From: an uncultured Oscillospiraceae bacterium
GTDB lineage: Bacteria > Bacillota > Clostridia > Oscillospirales > Oscillospiraceae
DNA: 64,000 nucleotides
Assembly: GCA_947632175.1 (NCBI GenBank)
Contig: CANROC010000016.1
Span: forward strand, 1 to 64,000
Direction: 5' to 3'
In this document: positions 1 to 8,065 of the stretch, piece after piece
Layout: each line of letters opens with the position of its first letter
How positions within the stretch are numbered: the stretch's first letter is position 1
The notes under the pieces: generated by a model
Seen by the model: only the letters and a program-made list of their open reading frames with translations
Databases searched by the model: none
What the model was told of the DNA's origin: nothing
Translations under genes and position numbers: made by a program

Positions 1-323
1 TCTCTCAGCGAGTCAAAGGTGTACCGCTCCACGAGATAGATGCTGCCGGTGACAGGGTGGTACCCGAAGCTCACCGCACACCCGGCCGCGCGCTCCGGGA
101 GGTCAGAGCTCCCACCTGCCGTACTGCCGTCGGCGAACGGTGGCGTGAAGGCTCCGAAACTCCCCAGGAACTCCTCCAGCTCCTCCCGCAGCGCCCCGTC
201 CTCATCACCGGCCAAAAACGCCGTTGCCGCCATGCCTAACCGATATGGACCCTCATCGCCGATCCAATACTGACTGCCGGAAACATCGACAGTAAGCGGA
301 AAGGTCATCGAAGCGAAATCCAT
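1..323 (-). CDS. Hypothetical protein, partial (C-terminus beyond window)
   Basis: An open frame runs from an ATG at 323 to the left edge of the window without a stop, giving about 107 residues. A strong Shine-Dalgarno (GAGGAG) lies about 9 bases upstream of the ATG. The product is soluble and acidic, with a Glu-rich stretch near residues 45-55 and no predicted membrane segment or signal peptide. I recognise no family. It is divergent from the helix-turn-helix gene at 389 and belongs to the accessory module of the mobilizable element, so cargo is the likeliest role. Confidence 0.6.
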   Translation of the reverse strand, partial: MDFASMTFPLTVDVSGSQYWIGDEGPYRLGMAATAFLAGDEDGALREELEEFLGSFGAFTPPFADGSTAGGSSDLPERAAGCAVSFGYHPVTGSIYLVERYTFDSLR

Positions 324-388
324 GTGAGAAGACTCCTCTCAAAAGACAATCAACAGGCGAGCGTACATTTTTTGTAAGGAGGGTACAC

Positions 389-766
389 ATGGTTCTTGGA
401 GAACGCTTCTACCAGATGAGCAACGCCATCTTCCGCTATGACCTGACGCCGATGGAGTTTATGGTCTACAACTATCTGGTCAGTTGCGCTGGTCAGAAGG
501 ATATGTGCTGGCCGAGTATGCACAGGATCGCGGTCAACTGCAACTGCTCGGAGAACACAATTCGCAAGGCAATCGACGCGCTCGTTAAGAAGCGGTTCAT
601 CCGCAGGGTGGCGACATACGAGGATTGGGAAGACGGTCACAGCCGTCAGACGAACAACACCTACTACATCCTCGACCTCTCGCCGGTGCAAAGCGCCACC
701 GCGACTGCACCTGCAAAGAGATACCGGCAGGTCGAAAGCACGACGGCCTCACCACCTCCGCCGTGA
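389..766 (+). CDS. Helix-turn-helix domain protein of a mobilizable element
   Basis: 125-residue protein with a winged-helix fold typical of replication/mobilization-associated regulators. Residues 20-75 contain a MarR/GntR-like helix-turn-helix, with NCNCSENTIRKAIDALVKK as the recognition region. The start at 389 is preceded by AAGGAGG with good spacing. The C-terminal 25 residues are Pro/Thr/Ala-rich and probably disordered. It sits upstream of the relaxosome and relaxase genes in the same direction. By analogy with similar Clostridia elements it probably controls element genes or plays a replication-initiator-like role; that is inference. DNA binding is well supported, the exact target is not. 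Confidence 0.8.
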   Translation: MVLGERFYQMSNAIFRYDLTPMEFMVYNYLVSCAGQKDMCWPSMHRIAVNCNCSENTIRKAIDALVKKRFIRRVATYEDWEDGHSRQTNNTYYILDLSPVQSATATAPAKRYRQVESTTASPPPP

Positions 767-1075
767 GGCCGTGTGCCACGACGTGTGCGGTTCTTGGGCT
801 CTACATGGGACGCTTACACGTCAGACAAACGAAGGCCGACGTGGGCCGCCTTTCGAGGCTTTTCCGACCCCGGAGGGGAGGAAAAACGAGAAGCAGGATA
901 AACAACCGACATCACAACCAGCGTCGGTTGTCTCACATCTGCCCGCAGTGCGGGCAGTTTCGGGGGGACGAATGTGACATCTTAATGCAGAGGAAAAAGA
1001 AACAGTGACATCTTGGCGCCGAAACGCCTACGGACACGGGCATTTTGCGGTGTCAAACAGGAAAAGGAGGACAAT
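767..1075 (+). other. Intergenic stretch without a convincing gene
   Basis: About 310 bases between the helix-turn-helix gene and the relaxosome gene. A GTG-initiated 68-codon frame (771-977) and another frame ending at 1008 are open but lack a ribosome binding site and have low-complexity products. A Shine-Dalgarno (AAAGGAGG) at 1063-1070 belongs to the next gene. By position this interval could include oriT, next to the relaxase operon, but I cannot point to a nic site. Confidence 0.4.
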
Positions 1076-1492
1076 ATGAGCAAGGAAGGACAAGAACGGA
1101 TCACATTTCGGACGAGTGCGAAAACAAGGTCCGCCATCGAGCAGTTGATGGGGGATGAAGGCAGCCGGAGCATGAATGAGTTCATCGAACATGCGGTCAT
1201 CCGATACATCGACCAGATACTGATGTCAACGTCAACCACGCTACCAAAAGCCATCAGCAGCGCCATTGACGGACGGCTCAGTATGCTGGAGGACAGACTC
1301 TCGGCGTTGCAGTTCAACAACTCCGTGGAGCTGGACATGCTGGTACAGATTATCGCCGGCGAGTACGATCTCGACCCCGGCTACCTTCGCAAGCTCCGCT
1401 CCGAAAGCGTGAAGAACGTGAAGCAGACCAGTGGCCGCGTGTCGCTGGCGAACGCGGTGAAGGAGAGTGAAGAAACTGAATGGCAGGACTGA
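1076..1492 (+). CDS. MobC-like ribbon-helix-helix relaxosome accessory protein
   Basis: 138 residues starting at ATG 1076. The start is chosen because AAAGGAGG lies 6 bases upstream; a longer in-frame start at 1013 has no such site. The N-terminus (ITFRTSAKTRSAIEQLMG) looks like the beta-strand plus helix of a ribbon-helix-helix DNA-binding domain, as in mobilization accessory proteins that bind oriT and recruit the relaxase. A helical region follows (residues 55-85). The gene overlaps the downstream relaxase start by 13 bases, implying translational coupling. Its role is inferred from fold, size and the overlap with the relaxase. Confidence 0.75.
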   Translation: MSKEGQERITFRTSAKTRSAIEQLMGDEGSRSMNEFIEHAVIRYIDQILMSTSTTLPKAISSAIDGRLSMLEDRLSALQFNNSVELDMLVQIIAGEYDLDPGYLRKLRSESVKNVKQTSGRVSLANAVKESEETEWQD

Positions 1493-2979
1493 TCTTGAAG
1501 TCACCGTACATCAAAGCCAGCGGCGCGGGAAAGTACATGAGGTACATTGCGACCCGCGAGAACGTGGAGCGGCTGCCGGACAGCAGACCGCCGACGCAGA
1601 AACAGGTGGAGCTCGTGCAAAAGCTGGCTCACGACTTCCCTGCGTCAACGAAGTCGGATGAGTATTCGGAGTACAGCAAGTCTCCGACGCGGGCGAAAGC
1701 CTCCGCCTACATCTCGTCGACGCTCGAAGCAAACTGGAATACGGCTCAACGCTCCGACGTCTACATGAAGTACATCGCTACACGTCCACGCGTCGAGAAA
1801 CTGGGTATGCACGGTCTATTCGGCGACGAAGATGATGTGAATCTCGACGCCGCCATCGCGGAGATGGAAACAGTCCCCGGCAACGTGTGGACGCACATCA
1901 TCTCTCTGAAGCGTGAGGACGCGGAACGGTTGGGCTATGACAACGCTTCAACCTGGCGCAACCTCCTCCGCGCTCACCGCAACGACATCGCCGAGGCCAT
2001 GCGGATAGCGCCAAATGACTTCCGCTGGTACGCCGCGTTCCACAACGAGGGCAATCACCCCCACGTCCACATGATGGCGTGGTCAGCGGGCGGTGGGGGC
2101 TACCTCAGCCGTGACGGGATACGGAAAATCAAGTCCGGGTTAGTCAACGACATCTTCAAGCAGGAGCTGCTTCACACATACGAACAGAAGTCCGGTATGC
2201 GGGATGAGCTGGTCAACGAGGTGCGGCAATCCCTGCAAAATCTGTTCAACGAGATCCGCGACGGCCTGTGTGCCTGTCCTCAGATAGCGCCGATGTTGAT
2301 GGAGCTGTCCATGGAGCTGGGCACGGTCAAGGGGAAGAAGTCCTACGGCTACCTCAAGAAGCATCTCAAGGACACGGTAGACAGGATCGTAGACGAGCTG
2401 GAGTCAGTCCCCGCGGTGCATGAGTGCTACATGAAGTGGCTCGACCTGCAAGATGAGGTGGACAGTCACTACAAGGACGAACGCCGGGAACGCCTCCGCC
2501 TCTCTGAACAAAAAGAGTTTCGCTCTGTCAAGAACGCGGTCATCCAGGAGGCGGAACGCCTGCGGATGGGCGAGATCACCGTCGAAGAAGTCCCGTCCGG
2601 TCCGGTGGACGAGTGCGACCAACAGGAGCGTAGCTACATTGAGATGATGTTCCTGGATGAGACAACGCCTCTCGACGAGCGCGACAAAGCGGTGGAACGG
2701 GAGCGAAAGTACGCGGAGGATGGAGAGCCGGCATCGCAGTATGTGCTTGGCGTGCTCTACCGTGACGGTGGTCTGCTCATGCCGGACGCGGTGAAAGCCA
2801 GAGACTGGTTCACCCGGTCGGCACAGCAGGGTTACGTCCCGGCGCAGTACGCCCTCGGAAAGTCCTCCTCTCGGACGACCCGGAGGTACACGACCAGGAT
2901 GTCGGTCTCCGTTGGCTCCAAACCGCCGCTAAGAATGGCAGCGCCTATGCGACCTACGAGCTGGGGAAGGCGTACCTGA
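1480..2979 (+). CDS. MobP-type relaxase, C-terminus altered by frameshift
   Basis: Relaxase that would nick oriT and pilot the transferred strand. The histidine triad HNEGNHPHVHMM lies at residues 188-199. The N-terminus carries two copies of a YMRYIATR/YMKYIATR motif (residues 19-26 and 95-102), typical of the MobP3-like group in Clostridia. Residues 300-400 are charged and helical. From about residue 425 the sequence is Sel1-like (AEDGEPASQYVLGVLYRDGG, then QQGYVPAQYALGK). After the codon at 2860-2862 the frame goes wrong: the last 39 residues are Arg/Ser/Thr-rich and unrelated, and translation stops at 2979. The Sel1 repeats resume in another frame (next entry). Catalytic parts are intact, so nicking may survive. 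Confidence 0.85.
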   Translation: MAGLILKSPYIKASGAGKYMRYIATRENVERLPDSRPPTQKQVELVQKLAHDFPASTKSDEYSEYSKSPTRAKASAYISSTLEANWNTAQRSDVYMKYIATRPRVEKLGMHGLFGDEDDVNLDAAIAEMETVPGNVWTHIISLKREDAERLGYDNASTWRNLLRAHRNDIAEAMRIAPNDFRWYAAFHNEGNHPHVHMMAWSAGGGGYLSRDGIRKIKSGLVNDIFKQELLHTYEQKSGMRDELVNEVRQSLQNLFNEIRDGLCACPQIAPMLMELSMELGTVKGKKSYGYLKKHLKDTVDRIVDELESVPAVHECYMKWLDLQDEVDSHYKDERRERLRLSEQKEFRSVKNAVIQEAERLRMGEITVEEVPSGPVDECDQQERSYIEMMFLDETTPLDERDKAVERERKYAEDGEPASQYVLGVLYRDGGLLMPDAVKARDWFTRSAQQGYVPAQYALGKSSSRTTRRYTTRMSVSVGSKPPLRMAAPMRPTSWGRRT

Positions 2980-3365
2980 AAAGTGGTAACAAACAACAGG
3001 CTGAGACGTACTTCACCCAGGCCGCCGAAGGAGAGAATCCCAACGCCATGTACATGCTTGGCAAACTTTTCTATGACCGCAACCCCAAACGGGCCAACTA
3101 CTGGCTGCGCGAATCTGCATCCTACGGCAACCCCCACGCCCAACGTGCCCTCGACCAGAAAATTTCCCCGACCATTGCCGCTGGCGTCACTCGTCTGCTC
3201 TACCACCTGAGCCGCGTCATCCGAGACAGCACAGAGCAAACATCGCAAGGCCCCGGCTTCGGCATCGACCGCAAGAGATGGAGAGAACTGATGGAGAAAA
3301 GAATTGCCACGGGCCACAAGCCGGACGACCATGAGGATGTACAGATGCAGGGGTTCAGCATGTGA
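2865..3365 (+). pseudogene. Detached Sel1-repeat tail of the relaxase (frameshift)
   Basis: Reading the frame of 2865 gives LLLSDDPEVHDQDVGLRWLQ and then continuous Sel1/TPR-like repeats (ATYELGKAYLKSGNKQQAET; AMYMLGKLFYDRNPKRANYW) to a stop at 3363-3365. This is the natural continuation of the relaxase broken at about 2863. One missing base after the codon AAG (2860-2862) explains the shift. Restored, the protein would be about 628 residues. Nothing resembles a programmed slippery site, so I read it as a mutation or a sequencing error. Internal ATGs such as 3048 lack ribosome binding sites. Confidence 0.8.
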
Positions 3366-3453
3366 GGGCCACCCCCCTGCAAATTCTGCGGGGGAAATAT
3401 ACAATAATACGAATAAGCAACAAATATAAAGCCCTTCGGAAAGAGGTGAAATC

Positions 3454-3660
3454 ATGGAAAAACAATTCAGAACCTACGATGACCTGCCGCTGATGTTGTC
3501 CGTGCAGGACGTGGCGACAGTGCTTGGAATATCCAGAGCCGGAGCGTATGAGCTGGTCAAGAGCGAGGGCTTCCCGGCGATGAACATTGGCAACAGAATC
3601 ATCGTGCCGAAGGAGGAATTTATCCTCTGGATTAAGCAGAAAGTTTCTGAGAAAAAATAG
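3454..3660 (+). CDS. xis: Excisionase (Xis), MerR-like helix-turn-helix
   Basis: 68-residue helix-turn-helix protein. SVQDVATVLGISRAGAYELV (residues 15-34) followed by FPAMNIGNRIIVPKEEF is the layout of Tn916-type excisionases and DNA-binding domains annotated as excisionase-family. Such proteins bend DNA at the element end and direct the integrase towards excision. The start has the Shine-Dalgarno AAAGAGGTG. It lies 60 bases upstream of the integrase in the same direction, the standard xis-int pair. No other recombination factor is visible at this end. Confidence 0.88.
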   Translation: MEKQFRTYDDLPLMLSVQDVATVLGISRAGAYELVKSEGFPAMNIGNRIIVPKEEFILWIKQKVSEKK

Positions 3661-3720
3661 TAGCTTTTTCCCGGAAAGTGTGGTATGTTCTGTTGCTAAC
3701 AAAAGGAAGGAGGCTACCAT

Positions 3721-4872
3721 ATGGCAAAACGAAGGGCACAAGGTGAGGGTAACATCCGCAAACGCGCCGATGGACGATGGGAGGGCAGATATACGGCGGG
3801 GCATGACCCGACCACCGGCAAGCGGATCGTGAAAAATGTCCTCGGCAAGACGCAAGCCGAGGTAAAGCAGAAGTTGCGGCTTGCCATTGCGGAGAGCCTG
3901 GAGATGGACGTTGGGAAGTCCGGCGAGTACACCGTCGCAACGTGGCTCAAGACTTGGTACGACCTCTACGCCAAACCCAACGTCCGCACGGCGACGGCCA
4001 ACCGGTATGAACTGATGATCAACACCTATACCGTCCCCCGCATAGGGAACATCAAGCTGAGCAAACTCACGGGGCGTGATTTGCAGAAACTCTACAAAGA
4101 CCTTCAAGAAAACGGACGAGTCCATCGAGGGAAGAAGGGAACGCCAGGACTCAGCAGCACCACCGTCCGAAGCCTCCATCTGATGTTACACAATGCTTTC
4201 AAGCGCGCGGTAAAGGAGCGGCTCATCGTACGGAACCCCACTGAAGACTGTATCGCACCAAAAGCCCGGAAGATTGAAATGAAAATACTCCCGCCTGAAA
4301 AGATGAAAGCCTATCTCGATGCGGCCCGTGACCGCGATGTTCTCCCGATGTTCTACCTGGAGCTCACAACCGGCCTACGCAAAGGTGAGATCGTCGCCTT
4401 ACTCTGGTCCGACCTCGACGAAGAAAACCGCACGATTTCCGTCACAAAACAGTACATTCGAAACCCCGACGGTACGCTTGCCCTCACCGAACCCAAGACT
4501 GAGACCTCCATTCGCCAAGTCTCTATCCCCCAAACCGCCGTGGAACTCCTCAAAGAGGAACACACCAAGCACCCGGACAACAAGTACATGTTCCCCTCAC
4601 CCCTGACCGGCGAGATGTACCACCCCGACTCGGTGGTGAACATCCACAAGAAACTCCTCAAAGCCGCCGGGATTGAGCATATCCGATTCCACGACCTCCG
4701 CCACACATTCGCCACAACAGCCCTCCAAAACGGCGTAGATGTCAAGACCGTCTCCACGATGCTGGGTCACTACGACGCTGGCTTCACCCTCCGCACCTAC
4801 ACCCACGCCACAAGACAAATGCAGGATAAGGCCGCAGAGACAATGGGCAGCTTCATGGAGCAGGTAATGTGA
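3721..4872 (+). CDS. int: Tyrosine site-specific integrase (Tn916 Int-like)
   Basis: 383-residue tyrosine recombinase that integrates and excises the element. The N-terminal arm-binding domain (residues 1-55, starting MAKRRAQGEGNIRKRADG) is followed by a SAM-like core-binding domain (about 70-165) and the catalytic domain. Visible catalytic residues are Arg220 (TTGLRKGE), His324 and Arg327 (HDLRH), His350 (LGH) and Tyr360 (TYTHAT). The start at 3721 has AAGGAGG upstream. The gene is the last one of the element and points at the 3' end of tRNA-Thr, the expected position next to an attachment site. All catalytic residues are present, so it should be active. Confidence 0.95.
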   Translation: MAKRRAQGEGNIRKRADGRWEGRYTAGHDPTTGKRIVKNVLGKTQAEVKQKLRLAIAESLEMDVGKSGEYTVATWLKTWYDLYAKPNVRTATANRYELMINTYTVPRIGNIKLSKLTGRDLQKLYKDLQENGRVHRGKKGTPGLSSTTVRSLHLMLHNAFKRAVKERLIVRNPTEDCIAPKARKIEMKILPPEKMKAYLDAARDRDVLPMFYLELTTGLRKGEIVALLWSDLDEENRTISVTKQYIRNPDGTLALTEPKTETSIRQVSIPQTAVELLKEEHTKHPDNKYMFPSPLTGEMYHPDSVVNIHKKLLKAAGIEHIRFHDLRHTFATTALQNGVDVKTVSTMLGHYDAGFTLRTYTHATRQMQDKAAETMGSFMEQVM

Positions 4873-4888
4873 ACACAGAAGTCAAAAA

Positions 4889-4919
4889 GCACCGGGCACG
4901 TCCTGCCCGGTGCTTTCTT
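4889..4919 (+). terminator. Intrinsic terminator after int
   Basis: Perfect 10-bp stem (GCACCGGGCA / TGCCCGGTGC) with a 5-base loop, followed by TTTCTT, 17 bases after the integrase stop codon. Confidence 0.85.
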
Positions 4920-4933
4920 GTCCTATCCCGTAG

Positions 4934-4977
4934 TGGGTCAAAGTGTGGGTCGCCCGGTTGACCCACACTTTGACCCA
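4934..4977. repeat. 18-bp perfect inverted repeat near element end
   Basis: TGGGTCAAAGTGTGGGTC (4934-4951) and its exact reverse complement (4960-4977) flank an 8-base spacer. A T-run follows at 4980-4985. TTGACCCA occurs twice on the right arm. The repeat sits between the integrase terminator and tRNA-Thr, so it could be a second terminator, or arm-type integrase/excisionase binding sites at the element end. The sequence does not separate these. Confidence 0.7.
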
Positions 4978-5001
4978 CATTTTTTCAGGCAAAAACACAA
5001 C

Positions 5002-5037
5002 AAAAATCCCCGAAATCTCACGATTTCGGGGATTTTT
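5002..5037 (-). terminator. Terminator of the tRNA-Thr/Asp unit
   Basis: 16-bp perfect stem (AAAAATCCCCGAAATC and its complement) with a TCAC loop, directly after the encoded CCA of tRNA-Thr on the minus strand. A-runs and T-runs on both sides make it bidirectional in form. Confidence 0.85.
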
Positions 5038-5113
<76 letters not shown>

Positions 5114-5115
5114 GT

Positions 5116-5192
<77 letters not shown>

Positions 5193-5247
5193 GTATCCGG
5201 TCTTCCTTAACGGCGCTCGATCATTTTATAATAACTGAGGCCGCTTG

Positions 5248-6180
5248 TCAAGTGGTATTTTCAAAAAATTTGTCCAACTGACGCATATCCCGCCTTTTGA
5301 CGGGGGCGGTGAGAGTGAGGAGGCCGCCGGTGAGGGGGTCCCGAAAGCTCAGACGCGCGGCGTGGAGGAGGTGGGCGGTGAGGCCCAGAGCGGCGCTGAA
5401 AGCGCGGGACTCCGCCGAGCCGTAGAGCTCGTCGCCCAAAAGGGGACAGCCCAGGTGGGCGCAGTGGACGCGGATCTGGTGGGTGCGGCCGGTCATCAGG
5501 GAAAACCGCGCGCGGCTCACCCGCTGTCCGCCGATCACCGCCGTGCCCAGCGTCTCATAGGCCGTGACGGCCCGCTTGCCGTCGGGGCGGACGACGCGCT
5601 TTTGGAAGCCCGCCCGCTCCCGGGCGATGGGCAGGTCGATGACGCCGCGCCCCTCGGGCAGCTCGCCCCATATATACGCCAGATACGTCTTCTCCGCCCC
5701 CGGGGCGTGGAGGGCGTCTGTGGCCAGCGCCTTGGCGTGGGCGTCCTTCGCCAAAAGAACCACGCCGGAGGTGTCCCGGTCCAGCCGGTTCACGGCGTGG
5801 ACCGCCCCGGTCCCGGCGGTGTCCGCCAGATACCCGGCGGCGAGGTTGAGGAGCGTCCCCGTGTACCGCCCTCTGGACGGGTGGGACAGCATCCCGGCGG
5901 GCTTGTTGACGGCCAGGTACGCCTCGTTTTCAAAGATCACATCCAGCTCCCCCCGCTCCGGGGGGATGTCCGGGGCCGCCTCGGTGAGATCCAAATCCGC
6001 CTCCACCGTCTCCCCGGCCCGAAGCCGCCGGTCCATCCAAACCGGCTCTCCGTCCACGGTGACGGCATTGGCGGCCTTCAGCCGCTTGATGCCTCCGGCG
6101 GAGACGCGAAGCTCGTTTTTCAAAACGGAATAGACCTTCCGCCCCTCGTCCCGCTCCGAGGCGGTATAGCGAAGCCTCAT
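5248..6180 (-). CDS. RluA/RluD-family pseudouridine synthase
   Basis: 310 residues. An S4-like RNA-binding N-terminus (residues 10-75, with LKAANAVTVDGEPVWMDRRL) precedes the pseudouridine synthase domain. The catalytic aspartate is in the signature RLDRDTSG (about residue 134). The later motifs GRTHQIRVH and PLLGDELYG are typical of the RluA family, which isomerises uridines in rRNA (and some in tRNA). The ATG overlaps the murF stop as ATGA, so the two genes are cotranscribed. The exact rRNA position modified cannot be told from sequence. Confidence 0.93.
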   Translation of the reverse strand: MRLRYTASERDEGRKVYSVLKNELRVSAGGIKRLKAANAVTVDGEPVWMDRRLRAGETVEADLDLTEAAPDIPPERGELDVIFENEAYLAVNKPAGMLSHPSRGRYTGTLLNLAAGYLADTAGTGAVHAVNRLDRDTSGVVLLAKDAHAKALATDALHAPGAEKTYLAYIWGELPEGRGVIDLPIARERAGFQKRVVRPDGKRAVTAYETLGTAVIGGQRVSRARFSLMTGRTHQIRVHCAHLGCPLLGDELYGSAESRAFSAALGLTAHLLHAARLSFRDPLTGGLLTLTAPVKRRDMRQLDKFFENTT

Positions 6181-7562
6181 CGGAGGGCCTTCAGGGCCTC
6201 GACGATGCGCTCAAAGCCCATGGAGTGGCTGGCTTTCACCAGCACCACGTCCCCCAGGTCCACCGTCTCGGCGATGTCCTCCAGGAAGTCGTCCCGCCGC
6301 AGATAGTACCTGGCCTTGCCGCCCCCGGCGGCCAGGAAGCCGTCGTACATGGCCTTGGCCTCCTCGCCGCAGCAGACCAGCGAGTCGATGCCGCACTTTG
6401 CCGCCAGCTCCCCGATAGACCGGTGGAGCTGGGCGGAGTCGGCCCCCAGCTCCTTCATGTCGCCCAAAACGGCCACCCGCTTATTCTGCGGGGCGCTGAG
6501 CGAGCGGATGGTCCCCAGGGACCTTATGGCGGCGGCCATGGAGTTGGGATTGGCGTTGTAGCAGTCGTCGATGAGAGTGATGTATCCGGTATCCGTCACG
6601 TTGGCGCGCCCGCCCACCGGGCGGTAGTCGGCGATGCCCCGCAAAATCTGCTCCCCGCTGTCGCCCAAAATGCGCCCCACCGCCGCGGCGGCCAGCGCCC
6701 CGTAGACGATGTGGCTGCCAAAGGCGGGGATGAGCGTGAAGACCCGCTCGTTGTCAAAGACGATGTCGCAGCTGACGCCGTCAAAGCCCAGATTCTCCAC
6801 GTTCTCCGCCCGGACGTCGCAGTCCCCGCCGGTGCCGTAAAGCACCCGCCGTGTGCCGGTGTCCAGGTCGCGCAAAAGCTCGTCGTCGCCGTTGAGGACG
6901 GCGATGGCGTCGGCGTCCATGAACTCAAAGACCTCCGATTTGGCCCGCAGAACGCCCTGGAGGTCCCCCAGCTTCTCCAGATGGCAGTACCCCACCGAGG
7001 TGAAGACCACGATATCCGGCCGCACCATCCGCGCCAGCGTGCGCATCTCGCCGAAATCCGAGATGCCCATCTCAATGACCGCCGCCTCGTGCTCCTCCCG
7101 CAGCTGCAAAAGCGTCAGCGGGACGCCCAGCTCGTTGTTGAGATTGGCGGGGGTCTTCAGCGTATGATACCGCCGGGACAGTACCCGGGCGGTGAGCTCC
7201 TTGGCCGTGGTCTTGCCCACGCTCCCGATGATGCCCACCACGGGGATGGAAAAGAGCTTGCGGTAATACTCCGCCAGGTCCCGGAGGGCCTTTTTCGTGT
7301 CCTCCACCACCACGCAGGGCAGGTCCGGCAGGGCCCGCTCGGCAAGGCACGCCAGCGCGCCGCTTTTCTCCACCGCGTCCCGGGCAAAGCTGTGCCCGTC
7401 CACTCGCTGGCCCTTGATGCACACAAAAAGCCCGCCCTCGTCGATCTCCCGGCTGTCCATGGAAACGCAGGTAATCCGGTCGTTCCGGTACCGCATGGGC
7501 CCCACATACTTCCCCCCGGTGACCTCGGCGATTTTGTCCAAGGTGAGAGACTTCATTTTCAT
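6177..7562 (-). CDS. murF: UDP-MurNAc-tripeptide--D-Ala-D-Ala ligase
   Basis: 461 residues. It adds the D-Ala-D-Ala dipeptide to the UDP-MurNAc tripeptide in the cytoplasm, the last cytoplasmic step of the peptidoglycan precursor. The P-loop is GSVGKTTAKELTARV (about residue 112). The Mur-ligase central motif follows (ANLNNELGVPLTLL, AVIEMGISDFGEM), and the C-terminal domain contains DDCYNANPNSM. The start at 7562 is chosen because GGAGG lies 8 bases upstream; longer open frame upstream lacks conservation. ddl, which makes the dipeptide substrate, is the next gene upstream on the same strand, across a 500-base repeat-filled spacer. Confidence 0.95.
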   Translation of the reverse strand: MKMKSLTLDKIAEVTGGKYVGPMRYRNDRITCVSMDSREIDEGGLFVCIKGQRVDGHSFARDAVEKSGALACLAERALPDLPCVVVEDTKKALRDLAEYYRKLFSIPVVGIIGSVGKTTAKELTARVLSRRYHTLKTPANLNNELGVPLTLLQLREEHEAAVIEMGISDFGEMRTLARMVRPDIVVFTSVGYCHLEKLGDLQGVLRAKSEVFEFMDADAIAVLNGDDELLRDLDTGTRRVLYGTGGDCDVRAENVENLGFDGVSCDIVFDNERVFTLIPAFGSHIVYGALAAAAVGRILGDSGEQILRGIADYRPVGGRANVTDTGYITLIDDCYNANPNSMAAAIRSLGTIRSLSAPQNKRVAVLGDMKELGADSAQLHRSIGELAAKCGIDSLVCCGEEAKAMYDGFLAAGGGKARYYLRRDDFLEDIAETVDLGDVVLVKASHSMGFERIVEALKALR

Positions 7563-8065
7563 GGCTAAGACCTCCGTATGGTAAATGGAATAAGACGCGG
7601 CGGGCGGTTTTCCGGGACGGCTCAAAGCCCTCCGCCATCGCCGCAGTTTTGTTTTCCGCGCGGCGGGGACGGGAGGACGAAGGACCGGGGGACGGGCGGA
7701 CACATGGGTCCGCCCCTACGGTGACATTTAAAGAGGTTGCAATTTATTTTGCGTGTCTATCCGTCAAGTCTGTAGGGGCGGACCCGCGTGTCCGCCCGTG
7801 CGCGGTTGCGGAACAGACCGGTTCCGGTATACCGAATCCGCCCCAATCACCGCCGTAGGGGCCGCCACTCCTGGCGGCCCGCGTTTCGATGACCTTCGGC
7901 GTCAATTGAATGGGATAACCTTCCATATCCCCTGTAGGGGCGGACCCGCGTGTCCGCCCGTGCGCGGTTGCGATAACAGACCGGTTCCGATAACCCGCAC
8001 CCGCTCCCAATACGTCAGCCCCTCCCAGGTCGGGGACAGACGCGCAGCGGCAGGAGCGGTTCCGC
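7563..8065. repeat. Intergenic spacer with modular palindromic repeats
   Basis: Between ddl and murF. It holds three copies of a palindromic module of the form GTAGGGGCGGACCCGCG + TGTCCGCCCG (about 7691-7720 inverted, 7781-7806 and 7937-7962), and one copy of module GTAGGGGCCGCC + GGCGGCCCGC at about 7856-7882. Both orientations occur. The two direct copies share flanks (GCGCGGTTGCG, ACAGACCGGTTCCG), so a longer unit was duplicated. The same modules recur at 16000, 29400 and 44500. No gene is seen here. Confidence 0.8.

Noticed and set aside
771-977. 68-codon GTG frame after the helix-turn-helix gene
   Set aside because: No ribosome binding site and no recognisable similarity; kept only as part of the unassigned interval.
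5245-6306. Long open frame on the plus strand opposite the pseudouridine synthase
   Set aside because: Shadow of a GC-rich gene; the minus strand encodes a clear RluA-family protein with its catalytic motif.
6225-7568. 447-codon plus-strand frame opposite murF
   Set aside because: Rich in His, Pro, Gly and Arg without any domain; murF on the other strand has all Mur-ligase motifs.
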